Origin: Dehalococcoidia bacterium
GTDB lineage: Bacteria > Chloroflexota > Dehalococcoidia > Lucifugimonadales > UBA3495
Direction: 5' to 3'
NCBI GenBank assembly: GCA_022827095.1
Contig: JAJDTP010000005.1
Location: 583,919 to 647,918, forward strand
DNA: 64,000 bases
The notes under the pieces were generated by a model. The model searched no databases and was not told where the DNA came from. It saw nothing but the letters and a program-made list of their open reading frames with translations. The position numbers and the translations under genes are program-made. Shown here one piece after another: positions 37,386 through 46,034 of this stretch (the stretch's first letter is position 1; every line of letters starts with the position of its first letter).

Positions 37386-38696
37386 CTACTCCGGGCGCGC
37401 GCCCATCGTGACTTCCATGGTCATTTCTTCGCCATCCCGCATGATGGTGAACTCAACGGTGTCGCCGGGTTGGGTGTGCTCCACCGTGTAAGCCACAACG
37501 TCGTCCATGCCCATCATGGACGTGCCGTTCATCGCGACGATAATGTCGCCGCCAATGGGCAGTTCGGCTCCGTTGATCACGGTGAGCCGGTCCGACGCCC
37601 GCAAACCGGCTTCTTCCGCAGCGGTTCCGGTGCCCACGGCAATCACCAGGGCGCCACGCATGTCAGCCGGCAGGTCCATCGCCTGGGCGATGTCCGGGCT
37701 CACTGACACCCCACGGATGCCGATGAACGGATACTCGTACCGCCCTTCGGCGATCAGCGACGGCGCCACCAGCTTGGCCAGGTTCACGGGGATGGCCAGG
37801 CCGACGCCGGAGAACCCTCCGGTCTCGCTGATGATCTGGGTGTTGATGCCGACCACGTCCCCCTGGCGGTTCAGAAGCGGGCCTCCCGAATTCCCTGGGT
37901 TCGTCGCCGCGTCGTGCTGAACCACTCGGGGCACTGAGAAGTTGCTGTCCGAAGGATTGATCGTCCGGCCCACTGCGCTGATAATGCCCGAGGTCATCGA
38001 GAACCCACGGGAAAACGGGTCGCCAATCGCGACGGCTAGTTGGCCCGGTTTGATGGTGTCGCTGTCTCCCAGCGAAATCGCCGGAGGTCGCACCGATGCG
38101 TCGGTGATCTTGATCACCGCAAGGTCAGAATCCGGATCATCGCCCACCAGTTCCGCGTCAACCTGAACGCCATCGCTCAGTACGACGATAATCCGGTCCG
38201 CGCCGTCGATCACGTGTTTATTCGTTACGATGTGCCCCTCGTCATCCCAGACGAAACCCGACCCGGCAGCGCGGGAGAGAAAATCGCCCTGTGGCATCCC
38301 GGGAGCGGCTCCGCCTATCGTGATCGATTTGAGCACCCGCAACCCGACCACTGACGGAACGGTTCGCTCGTAGATGCCCGACATGACCTGGTCGTGTGCC
38401 GCCGCAATCGCCAACGCGGTTAACCGCACTTCCGTTTCCGGCGTTCCGCTCTGAGCCGGTTGCTCTATGGCGGGCACGGCCTCCGATTCTTTCGCCTGTG
38501 GAGGCGCGGCTGTGGCAGCTTCCGCAGGCTGTGAAACCGTGTTGACGGCCGGAGGCGTCAGTTCGACGGTCTCCTGTAGCCTGGGACTGGGTTGGCTGCA
38601 GGCCAACCCAACGGCTACGGCTATTGCCAAAATGGCGACGGGCAACAGGGGTAGAAGACGACGCTGTTTCCCTGGAGCTTTAGTACTTGTGCTCAC
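37386..38696 (-). CDS. HtrA/DegP-type serine protease with PDZ domain
   Basis: Membrane-anchored or secreted trypsin-like protease for protein quality control. From GTG 38696 (GAGGTG upstream) it has 436 residues. A hydrophobic segment at about 14-33 ends in LAC, a near lipobox. An Ala/Pro/Glu-rich linker follows, then the protease domain with catalytic His161 (VTNKHV), Asp191 (DSDLAV) and Ser270 (NPGNSGGPL). A C-terminal PDZ domain is at about 330-425. A longer frame starting at 38864 is unlikely since its added part is not signal-like. Confidence 0.9.
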   Translation of the reverse strand: MSTSTKAPGKQRRLLPLLPVAILAIAVAVGLACSQPSPRLQETVELTPPAVNTVSQPAEAATAAPPQAKESEAVPAIEQPAQSGTPETEVRLTALAIAAAHDQVMSGIYERTVPSVVGLRVLKSITIGGAAPGMPQGDFLSRAAGSGFVWDDEGHIVTNKHVIDGADRIIVVLSDGVQVDAELVGDDPDSDLAVIKITDASVRPPAISLGDSDTIKPGQLAVAIGDPFSRGFSMTSGIISAVGRTINPSDSNFSVPRVVQHDAATNPGNSGGPLLNRQGDVVGINTQIISETGGFSGVGLAIPVNLAKLVAPSLIAEGRYEYPFIGIRGVSVSPDIAQAMDLPADMRGALVIAVGTGTAAEEAGLRASDRLTVINGAELPIGGDIIVAMNGTSMMGMDDVVAYTVEHTQPGDTVEFTIMRDGEEMTMEVTMGARPE

Positions 38697-39059
38697 GTTG
38701 TTCCACACCTCTCCGGCCTGGTCGGTCGCGTGTACGGCATAACCGCAGGATGCCGGGCAGTTTCTTATGCCGTGATCCGTTGTCGTTGTTCGATTGTCTT
38801 GCGGTCGTGCAGAATCTAAACACACGATTGTTAAGGTTTTGTGTATGCACACCACACTGGTCATGCGGCCCGTCCGCGGTCGACCACACGACTGCTCTGG
38901 GGCGACTGACCTCGCCTATTCTACGGACAGGGCCGCACTGCGGATTGACCCGCATTCGACCGGCCCGGTGCTATACTACCGGCAGAAGCGGCGGGTCGCC
39001 AGATGGCTGCCGTCGCACGGACTGAGCCGGTTATCCCGACACCCGGAAGGAGAGAAGCG

Positions 39060-39719
39060 ATGCTTTACGAACTCCGCATTTACGACGCCGTCGCTGGTCG
39101 CTTGCCCGATATCAGCGGTCGGTTCGCCAACCATACCTGCGCCCTGTTTCGCAAGCATGGCGTCAAATACCTGGGGTTCTGGACCGACGAAATCGGCCGG
39201 AGCAACCGTCTGACCTACATCAACGTTTTCGACAGCATGGCCGACCGGGAATCCCGCTGGGCCAAGTTCGGCACCGACCCGGACTGGCTGGAAGTGCGGA
39301 AGCAGACCGAGGCCAACGGCCCGCTGGTTGACGCCGTGACCAACCGGTTCCTGCGCCTGACTCCCTATTCGCCCGAGCCGAAAATTTCCACTGCCGTGCA
39401 GGAACTGCGCATTTACGAGGCCATGCCCGGCCGTCTGCCCGATGTGCACAACCGCTTCGCCAACCACACCATCGGGCTGTTCGAGAAGCACGGCATCGAG
39501 AACATTGGATACTGGTCCGAGGATGTGGGCGTGAACAACGTCCTTGTCTACATGCTGGGATACCCCAGCCTGGGCGACCGCGAAAAGAGCTGGCGGTCCT
39601 TCCAGGCCGACCCGGATTGGAACAAGGCCCGCGCGGCCAGCGAGGTGGACGGCCCCATCGTGCGCGTTTCGCGCCACTCAATCATGCGCCCCACGGATTA
39701 CGCTTTCACCAGCGACTAG
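39060..39719 (+). CDS. NIPSNAP family protein with two tandem domains
   Basis: 219 residues consisting of two NIPSNAP (ferredoxin-like dimeric alpha/beta) domains. Each opens with ELRIYDA or ELRIYEA and continues GRLPD...RFANHT..LF.KHG. The halves (about 1-105 and 110-219) align along their length, a clear internal duplication. Such domains often act as small oxygenases or structural binding folds, but no reaction is established. GGAGAG precedes ATG 39060. A strong terminator follows, so it is a single-gene unit. Confidence 0.8.
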   Translation: MLYELRIYDAVAGRLPDISGRFANHTCALFRKHGVKYLGFWTDEIGRSNRLTYINVFDSMADRESRWAKFGTDPDWLEVRKQTEANGPLVDAVTNRFLRLTPYSPEPKISTAVQELRIYEAMPGRLPDVHNRFANHTIGLFEKHGIENIGYWSEDVGVNNVLVYMLGYPSLGDREKSWRSFQADPDWNKARAASEVDGPIVRVSRHSIMRPTDYAFTSD

Positions 39720-39743
39720 CCCGGGCCGTTCCCTGAGCAGTTG

Positions 39744-39776
39744 CGGGGCGTCAGGTTTGCTGACGCCCCGCTTGTC
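39744..39776 (+). terminator. Intrinsic terminator after NIPSNAP gene
   Basis: Perfect 11-bp stem CGGGGCGTCAG/CTGACGCCCCG with GTTTG loop, followed by CTTGTCTT. Confidence 0.8.
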
Positions 39777-39855
39777 TTAGCGCATGGCTCCCGAGCGAAT
39801 GCCCCGCCGATGTTAGAATGGCGGGACAACCTCAAACGATACCGGAAAGAGCATC

Positions 39856-41505
39856 ATGTCCACGAACAAGCAGGAATGGCAGGACTCCACGCTTTCCCGC
39901 GTCACGCAGCGTTTTCCCGAACGGCGCGGAGAATTCGCAACCGACTCCGGCCTAAGTCTGGACACGGTTTACACCCCGGAGGACGGATCTGCCGGCGCCG
40001 ACTCCATAGGTTACCCCGGCGAGTTTCCCTACACCCGCGGTGTCCAGCCCAACATGTACCGTGGGCGCGTCTGGACGATGCGCCAATACGCCGGCTACGC
40101 CACTGCCGCCGCCACCAACGAGCGATACCGGTACCTGCTGGAAAACGGGCAGACCGGCCTCTCGGTGGCCTTCGACCTGCCCACTCAGATCGGATACGAC
40201 AGCGATCATCCCTTGGCCGAGGGAGAAGTGGGCAAGGTCGGCGTGCCCATCTGTTCGTTGGCCGACATGGAGACCTTGTTCGATAGTATTCCCCTCGACC
40301 GGGTAAGCACCTCCATGACCATAAACGCCACCGCCGCCGTCCTGCTGTGCCTCTACATCGCCGCCGGCAAGAAGCAGGGCGTCTCCCCGGACCTACTCAG
40401 CGGGACCTTGCAGAACGACATCCTCAAGGAGTACATCGCCCGCGGTACCTATGCCTATCCGCCCCGCCCGTCCATGCGCCTCGTGGTCGACGTGTTCCGC
40501 TACTGCGCCGAGAATGTGCCCCGGTGGAACACTATCAGCATCAGCGGCTACCACATGCGGGAGGCCGGCGCCACCGCGAGCCAGGAGTTGGCGTTCACCT
40601 TCGCCAACGCTATCGCCTACGTGCAGGCCGCCGTCGACGCCGGACTGCCAGTGGACGACTTTGCCCCCCGGCTGTCTTTCTTCTTCGTGGCTCAGAATAA
40701 CCTTTTCGAAGAGGTCGCCAAGTTCCGCGCCGCCCGGCGGATTTGGGCGAACATTATGCGCGACCGATTTGGCGCCAAAGACCCCCGCTCCATGATGCTG
40801 CGGTTTCATACCCAGACCGCCGGCGTGACACTCACCGCCCAGCAGCCCGACAACAACGTGATCCGCAGCACTGTCCAAGCCCTCGCGGCCGTCCTCGGCG
40901 GAACCCAGTCCCTCCACGTAAACTCCCGGGACGAGGCCCTGAGCCTGCCCACCGAAGAGTCCGCCCAACTCTCCCTGCGCACCCAGCAGATCCTTGCCCA
41001 CGAGAGCGGCGCCGCTGATGTGGTCGATCCACTGGGTGGCTCGTGGTACATCGAAAACCTAACCGACCGGCTGGAGGCGGCCGCGCTGGAATACATCCAG
41101 CGCATCGACCGCATGGGCGGCGCGGTCACTGCTATCGAGGATGGGTTCCAGGTCCAGGAGATCGCCGATGCCGCCTTCCGCCACCAACGCGAGGTGGACG
41201 ACAACGATCGCATCGTCGTGGGCGTCAACCAGTACGTAACCGAGACGCCGCCGATATCGGGTCTCCTTCGCGTGGACGCCACAGCCGCCGCCGATCAGGT
41301 GGAACGACTCCGCACCCTTCGCCGCGAACGCGACAACATGTCAGTGCAGATAGGCCTGGCTCGGCTTGCCGACGCCGCTCGTTCGGAAAGCGCCAACACC
41401 ATCCCGCCCATGATGGAGTGCGTGGAACGCTACGCAACTCTCGGCGAGATCTGCGATGTGCTGCGCCAGGTCTTCGGCGAATACGAGCCCGCCGGGGGCC
41501 TGTGA
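39856..41505 (+). CDS. Methylmalonyl-CoA mutase large (substrate-binding) subunit
   Basis: TIM-barrel catalytic subunit that interconverts methylmalonyl-CoA and succinyl-CoA with adenosylcobalamin. 549 residues, the length of the archaeal/chloroflexal large subunit, lacking the C-terminal B12 domain. Motifs: [19 protein letters not shown] near 54-72, [46 protein letters not shown] and QILAHESG. The B12-binding partner is encoded at 53603-54010 on the other strand. It heads a run with an acyl-CoA dehydrogenase and epimerase. An isobutyryl- or ethylmalonyl-CoA mutase is less likely given the epimerase. Confidence 0.92.
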   Translation: MSTNKQEWQDSTLSRVTQRFPERRGEFATDSGLSLDTVYTPEDGSAGADSIGYPGEFPYTRGVQPNMYRGRVWTMRQYAGYATAAATNERYRYLLENGQTGLSVAFDLPTQIGYDSDHPLAEGEVGKVGVPICSLADMETLFDSIPLDRVSTSMTINATAAVLLCLYIAAGKKQGVSPDLLSGTLQNDILKEYIARGTYAYPPRPSMRLVVDVFRYCAENVPRWNTISISGYHMREAGATASQELAFTFANAIAYVQAAVDAGLPVDDFAPRLSFFFVAQNNLFEEVAKFRAARRIWANIMRDRFGAKDPRSMMLRFHTQTAGVTLTAQQPDNNVIRSTVQALAAVLGGTQSLHVNSRDEALSLPTEESAQLSLRTQQILAHESGAADVVDPLGGSWYIENLTDRLEAAALEYIQRIDRMGGAVTAIEDGFQVQEIADAAFRHQREVDDNDRIVVGVNQYVTETPPISGLLRVDATAAADQVERLRTLRRERDNMSVQIGLARLADAARSESANTIPPMMECVERYATLGEICDVLRQVFGEYEPAGGL

Positions 41506-41563
41506 TAAACTTTTGGCCCGTTTATGAACTCAAACCGCCCGGTTGATTTCCCGGAGGACTTCC

Positions 41564-42718
41564 GTGACTGACGTTACCCTCAACGAAGAAGAAAAGATGC
41601 TACAGAACCTCGTCCGCGATTACGCCGAGCGGGAGATCATGCCCCGGTCGGCTGAGTTGGATGAAAAGGCCGAGTTCTCCCACGAAAACTGGCGCGGCAT
41701 GGCTCAGTTGGGCCTCACCGGCATCGGTGTCGACCCAGCCTACGGCGGGAGCGGAGGCGGCTTTCGCAAGTCCTCCATTGCCATAGAAGAATTGGCCCGG
41801 GCCGACGTGGCCGCCAGCGTGACGCTTGCAGCGCACCTGGGCCTCGGCCTCGAAACCATCGCGCGGTTCGGCAACGAGGAGCAGAAGCAGCGGTATATCC
41901 CGTCACTGGCCTCCGGCAAGGGCATCGCGGCATGGGCTTTGACCGAGCCCGGCAGCGGCTCTGACGCCGCCGCCATGGCTACGACGGCAACCCGGCACAA
42001 CGGTTCCTGGGTGCTCAACGGCTCCAAGCAGTTCATCACCAATGCTGAGGTAGCCGAGACGCTGGTGATCTTCGCAAACCAGGACCGGTCCATCGGGTAT
42101 CGGGGCGTTTGCGCGTTCATCGTGCCGGCGGGTACCCAGGGCATGCAGATCAATCCCCAGCACAACAAGATGGGCATCCGCGCCTCCAGCACCTGCGAGA
42201 TCGTTTTCGAGGACACCGAAATCCCGGCGGAGAACATCATCGGCGAGGAGGGAATGGGTTTCCGCTACGCAATGGACATCCTCGACTCCAGCCGCATATC
42301 CATCGCCGCCCAGTGCGTGGGCATCGGCCAGGCCGCGCTGGAAGAGGCCGTGCGCTACGCCCAGCTCCGTGAGACCTTCGGCCGCCCTCTGGCACGCCAC
42401 CAGGCCATCCAGTTCAAGCTGGCCGACATAGCCACTGGCGTCCATTCCGCCCGCGTCGCCACCATGCACGCCGCCTCCCTGCGCGATGCTGGCCTGCCTT
42501 TCATCAACGAGGCCTCGATGGCCAAGCTTATCGCCTCCGAGATGTGCAACAACGCCGCCTACGAGGCAATGCAGATCCACGGCGGCATTGGCATCTTCAA
42601 GGAATCTCGCATCGAGCGCATCTTCCGCGACGCCCGCGTCACCACCATCTACGAGGGAACATCCGAGGTCCAGCGCATGATCATCGCGCGCCAGGTCCTC
42701 GCCCAATACCTGGTGTGA
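41564..42718 (+). CDS. Acyl-CoA dehydrogenase
   Basis: FAD-dependent dehydrogenase introducing the alpha-beta double bond in an acyl-CoA. 384 residues from GTG 41564, with GGAGGA six bases upstream. ALTEPGSGSDAA and WVLNGSKQFITNA bind FAD and substrate; FGRPLARHQAIQFKLADIA and QIHGGIGIF follow. The catalytic Glu is in YEGTSEVQRM near the C-terminus. Placed between the mutase and epimerase genes, it probably serves short- or branched-chain acyl-CoAs that feed propionyl-CoA. Confidence 0.92.
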   Translation: MTDVTLNEEEKMLQNLVRDYAEREIMPRSAELDEKAEFSHENWRGMAQLGLTGIGVDPAYGGSGGGFRKSSIAIEELARADVAASVTLAAHLGLGLETIARFGNEEQKQRYIPSLASGKGIAAWALTEPGSGSDAAAMATTATRHNGSWVLNGSKQFITNAEVAETLVIFANQDRSIGYRGVCAFIVPAGTQGMQINPQHNKMGIRASSTCEIVFEDTEIPAENIIGEEGMGFRYAMDILDSSRISIAAQCVGIGQAALEEAVRYAQLRETFGRPLARHQAIQFKLADIATGVHSARVATMHAASLRDAGLPFINEASMAKLIASEMCNNAAYEAMQIHGGIGIFKESRIERIFRDARVTTIYEGTSEVQRMIIARQVLAQYLV

Positions 42719-42749
42719 GTCGACACCGTTCCAGGGAGGCGAACCGACG

Positions 42750-43160
42750 ATGTCTGAGATTTGCGCCGTCAACTATATCGACCACGTCGGCGTCGCCGTC
42801 AATGACATCCGCGCCGCGCTGGAGTTTTTCGGCGCGAACTTCGGGTCGCCCGACGCTGAGGTGGTCGAACTGGATGATCAAGCCGTCCGCGCCTGTCTCA
42901 TCGAAATCGGCCAGACGCGGTTGGAACTCCTTGAGCCGCTGACACCGGAGAGTGCCGTGGGACGTTTCATCGAACGGCGCGGCGAGGGCCTGCATCATCT
43001 CGCCCTCAACGTCGACGACATTGCCGGCAAGCTGAAGATCCTGTCCGCCAACGGCCTTTCCCTTATCGATTCAGAACCCCGGCATGGTTTGTCGGGCACC
43101 ATCGGTTTCGTACATCCCCGCTCGGTGTTCGGCGTACTGACCGAGCTGGTCGAGAACTGA
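42750..43160 (+). CDS. mce: Methylmalonyl-CoA epimerase
   Basis: VOC-fold enzyme converting (S)- to (R)-methylmalonyl-CoA for the mutase. 136 residues. Metal ligands correspond to His12 in IDHVGVAV, the His pair in GLHHLAL near 81-83 and the Glu in LTELVE at the end. GGGAGG precedes ATG 42750. It sits 31 bases after the acyl-CoA dehydrogenase stop and shares its strand with the mutase. Confidence 0.9.
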   Translation: MSEICAVNYIDHVGVAVNDIRAALEFFGANFGSPDAEVVELDDQAVRACLIEIGQTRLELLEPLTPESAVGRFIERRGEGLHHLALNVDDIAGKLKILSANGLSLIDSEPRHGLSGTIGFVHPRSVFGVLTELVEN

Positions 43161-43212
43161 CGCTCGGGCCGCAACCGTTCGCGCTGCGCGGCCCATCATG
43201 TAGTCGCGCGAC

Positions 43213-44208
43213 ATGTCCGCCCATGTGATCTATGGTGATTCTTTTCTTGTCGCCGAACGCTTGCGACAGGTGAAGATCGAGGCCGGCGCTGCCGACCTGA
43301 TGGACTCCAACCGGCACGTCGCTACGGCCAGCCAGGCGCGGCCTGACGAAGTCCTGGCGATGTGCAATTCGTTGCCGTTTCTCGACACGCTGCGCCTCGT
43401 CGAGATCGAGGGCGTGCTGGCGACCCAGCAGGCATCGGGAAGAGGGCCTGGATCCGGCAGGCGGACTACCGGCGCCGGCGCAGCGTGGGCGCAACTGGCC
43501 GATGCCGTGCCCTCCCTTCCCGACACGACTGTCCTGATTTTTGTGGACGGCGAGGTCCAGCAAAACAACCCGCTGCTGCGGTCTCTGTCCGAGCACTGCT
43601 CAGTTCATCACGAGGCCACTCCCAACGCCCAGGCGTTGCTGCAATGGATCAAAGGGCGGGCCGAGGACAAGAGTTCCAGCATCACGCCGCCGGCGATGCA
43701 GGTACTGGCCGAACTGGTGGGCGGCGACCTTTGGACTATCGACCGCGAACTCGAAAAGCTGTCTCTCTACGCCGCGGGCCGCAGTATCACCGATGCGGAT
43801 GTGCGCGCCATGGTCCCCTACGCCCAGGAGGCCAACATCTTCGCCGCCGTGGATTCCATCATGGACGGCCAGCCGGGACCGGCCCTGCGTTCGGTGATGC
43901 AACTGATGGAGGACGGGCAGGAGCCGCTTTACATCATCGCGATGATCGAACGTCAGTTGCGTCTCATCGCGTTGGCGCGAGACCTGACGGATCGTGGCGT
44001 CTCCCAGCCCGACCTCGGTCGCCGGATGGGAACCAATTCCGACTTCGTGGTGCGGAAGACCCTGGGCCAGGCGCGCCGGCTCACCCTGCCTCAGATCCGG
44101 AACAGGTACCGCCGGGTGCTGGAGAGCGACCTCGCCATCAAGCAGGGACGCCTCGAACCGGCCCTGTCGCTACAGCTGTTGGTGGCTGACCTGGCGACCA
44201 GCCAATGA
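43213..44208 (+). CDS. holA: DNA polymerase III delta subunit
   Basis: Clamp-loader subunit that opens the sliding clamp. 331 residues, a usual length. AAA+-like N-terminal domain, with a Gly/Ser-rich insertion around residues 76-95, the GGDLWTIDRELEKLSLYA lid motif, then the C-terminal collar domain ending in a run resembling L..E..IK.G....ALE.L. No Walker A motif is expected in HolA and none is present. It ends 18 bases from the convergent ABC ATPase gene. Confidence 0.85.
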   Translation: MSAHVIYGDSFLVAERLRQVKIEAGAADLMDSNRHVATASQARPDEVLAMCNSLPFLDTLRLVEIEGVLATQQASGRGPGSGRRTTGAGAAWAQLADAVPSLPDTTVLIFVDGEVQQNNPLLRSLSEHCSVHHEATPNAQALLQWIKGRAEDKSSSITPPAMQVLAELVGGDLWTIDRELEKLSLYAAGRSITDADVRAMVPYAQEANIFAAVDSIMDGQPGPALRSVMQLMEDGQEPLYIIAMIERQLRLIALARDLTDRGVSQPDLGRRMGTNSDFVVRKTLGQARRLTLPQIRNRYRRVLESDLAIKQGRLEPALSLQLLVADLATSQ

Positions 44209-44225
44209 ACGGGCGTCGCGACCCG

Positions 44226-45209
44226 TCACTCACTGCTCGTGTATGTCACCGGGTTGTAGCACGCGGCCCAATGCCTGGAATCCAGTTCGGATAGCCCGGG
44301 TGTCCGCTCTGCTCGGCATCGCGTCACGGCCTTTGGGCAACGTGGGAGGAACGGACATTCCTCCGAGAGGTTGATCAGATCCGGCGGCACGCCCCGCAGC
44401 GCTTGCAGCCGCCGCCCCGCCGCGTCGAGCCGTGGCAGGCTTTGCAGCAGCGACCACGTATACGGGTGCCTCGGCTGCTTGAAGAGCGGCAGCAGTTCCG
44501 CGGTTTCCACCAGATGACCAGCGTACATGACCCCTACGCGCCGGGCCATGTTGGCAACCACGCCCATATCATGGGTGATGAGTAGAATCGCCGATTTGGA
44601 GTCCCGGCTGAGCTCCTTCAGCCGCTCCAGTATCTCAGCTTGTAGCGTTACGTCGACACTGGACGTAACCTCGTCCGCTATCAGCAAACGGGGGCGCATG
44701 ACCATGGCCATGGCAAGCATCACCCGCTGGCACTGGCCACCGCTCAAGGTGAACGGGTAGGCGGACATCATGCGTCGTGGATCCGGCACACCCAGTTCGC
44801 GCAGCATTTCCTGACAGACCGACCCGGCCGCTCGCCGATTCAACTGCGAGTGCGTGATGATCACTTCCGTCAATTGCGACCCGATCGTCTGCACCGGGTT
44901 CAGGGCCGATTGAGCGTCCTGGAAGACCAGGGACATGGCCTTGCCCCGAAGCTCCCGCACGTATTCCTGGGGAGCGGACACCAGGTCGACGCCGTCGAAG
45001 AGTATCTTTCCGTCGGTTACCTCGCCATTGTCGGGAAGGAGGCCCATTACTGCTAGCGCCAGCGCACTCTTTCCGGCGCCGCTTTCGCCAACGATGCAGA
45101 ACACTTCTTCCTCTTCCTGCGAGAACGAAACGCCGTTCACGGCGTGCACGACGCCGTTGGGCACGCGGAACTCTACCCGGAGGTCCTCGATTTGCAGCAC
45201 TGAACTCAT
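44226..45209 (-). CDS. ABC transporter ATP-binding protein, OppD/DppD family
   Basis: Peptide/nickel importer ATPase of 327 residues: Walker A GESGAGKS near 39-46, Q-loop, signature LSGGQCQRVMLAM, Walker B LLIADEV and the C-terminal oligopeptide motif CPFLPRCPKAVTRC. Walker B is followed by VTSSVD where the family nearly always has PTTALD; the catalytic Glu is kept. It begins two bases before the PHP gene ends. No permease is beside it, so it may serve the importer at 33-37 kb or an unseen one. The partner OppF is not in view. Confidence 0.88.
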   Translation of the reverse strand: MSSVLQIEDLRVEFRVPNGVVHAVNGVSFSQEEEEVFCIVGESGAGKSALALAVMGLLPDNGEVTDGKILFDGVDLVSAPQEYVRELRGKAMSLVFQDAQSALNPVQTIGSQLTEVIITHSQLNRRAAGSVCQEMLRELGVPDPRRMMSAYPFTLSGGQCQRVMLAMAMVMRPRLLIADEVTSSVDVTLQAEILERLKELSRDSKSAILLITHDMGVVANMARRVGVMYAGHLVETAELLPLFKQPRHPYTWSLLQSLPRLDAAGRRLQALRGVPPDLINLSEECPFLPRCPKAVTRCRAERTPGLSELDSRHWAACYNPVTYTSSE

Positions 45210-45210
45210 G

Positions 45211-45882
45211 CTAGCCAGGACGACCGGATGGGGTCGGTGCGGCCACCGTCAGGTCCACCGCGCGCATTCGCCCCGCCTTCAGCTCTGCGATCAGTTCTTC
45301 CAGGGAAGTGACGCGACGTTCGAACAGCGTTGCTGCCGTGCCCATTTGCTCCAGGCGATGGGTGTCGCTTCCTCCGGTTCCCGGCAGGTAAAGACCCTGG
45401 CGCAGATCCTCGGAGAAGAAGTTCTCCGACTCCTTGCCCCGCCCATTTCGCGATTCTATTGCGTCAAACAGGTGGAACATCTCGTCGTCCAGCGCCCGAT
45501 TGAGCATATCCGCCCGTACCTCCGGGTCTTCGCCGGGGCCGGCCAGGAAGCGGCGTCGATACGGATGGGCGGCGATGAGCACGGCCCCGTGCCGGTCCGC
45601 TTCTTCCCGCAGGAAGCTCGGCTTGTGCATCCCGAATTTGTACTGTTGCAGCCCGAATACCAGGACATGGCCGGCGTCCGTGTTGATCTCCGAGCCGGGG
45701 ATCACCAGTATCCCGTGCCGGCGCGTCAACTCCCGGGCAACGTCCGCCGACCAGAATTCGTCATGCTCGGTGAGGCAAATCCCGTCGAGCCCGTGTTGGC
45801 GGGCGGCGTCCACTAATTCGTCGACGGAGATGAAACTGTCGTCAGATTTGGGATAGGTGTGGGCGTGCAGGTCGATCAGCAA
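45211..45882 (-). CDS. PHP-domain metal-dependent phosphoesterase
   Basis: Polymerase/histidinol phosphatase-type hydrolase of about 223 residues. Metal ligands: DLHAHT at the N-terminus, GICLTEHDEFW, GSEINTDAGH, AAHPYRRRF, ESRNGRG and GGSDTH. TTG 45882 is chosen since it gives the usual MLIDLHAHT opening and GGGAGA sits upstream; ATG 45912 would add ten residues. The ABC ATPase starts at its stop, so the two are coupled. Substrate unknown; phosphoesterase or nuclease activity is family-based. Confidence 0.8.
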   Translation of the reverse strand: MLIDLHAHTYPKSDDSFISVDELVDAARQHGLDGICLTEHDEFWSADVARELTRRHGILVIPGSEINTDAGHVLVFGLQQYKFGMHKPSFLREEADRHGAVLIAAHPYRRRFLAGPGEDPEVRADMLNRALDDEMFHLFDAIESRNGRGKESENFFSEDLRQGLYLPGTGGSDTHRLEQMGTAATLFERRVTSLEELIAELKAGRMRAVDLTVAAPTPSGRPG

Positions 45883-46034
45883 TGTTTCCAGTCTCCCTAG
45901 ACCGGGAATCATACCACCGATCGCTCATGCGGCGACGCCACTTTGCGAGAATCGCGGTAGTCCGCTCAGCACGTCAAGCCGTTACCGGCCGGACCAGCTA
46001 TTAGACCAGGGAGAACATATACCGTTGGGGAAGA

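Noticed and set aside
38945..38977. TTGACC and TATACT upstream of the NIPSNAP gene as a promoter
   Set aside because: The spacer is 21 bases, too long for a standard sigma70 promoter; left uncalled.
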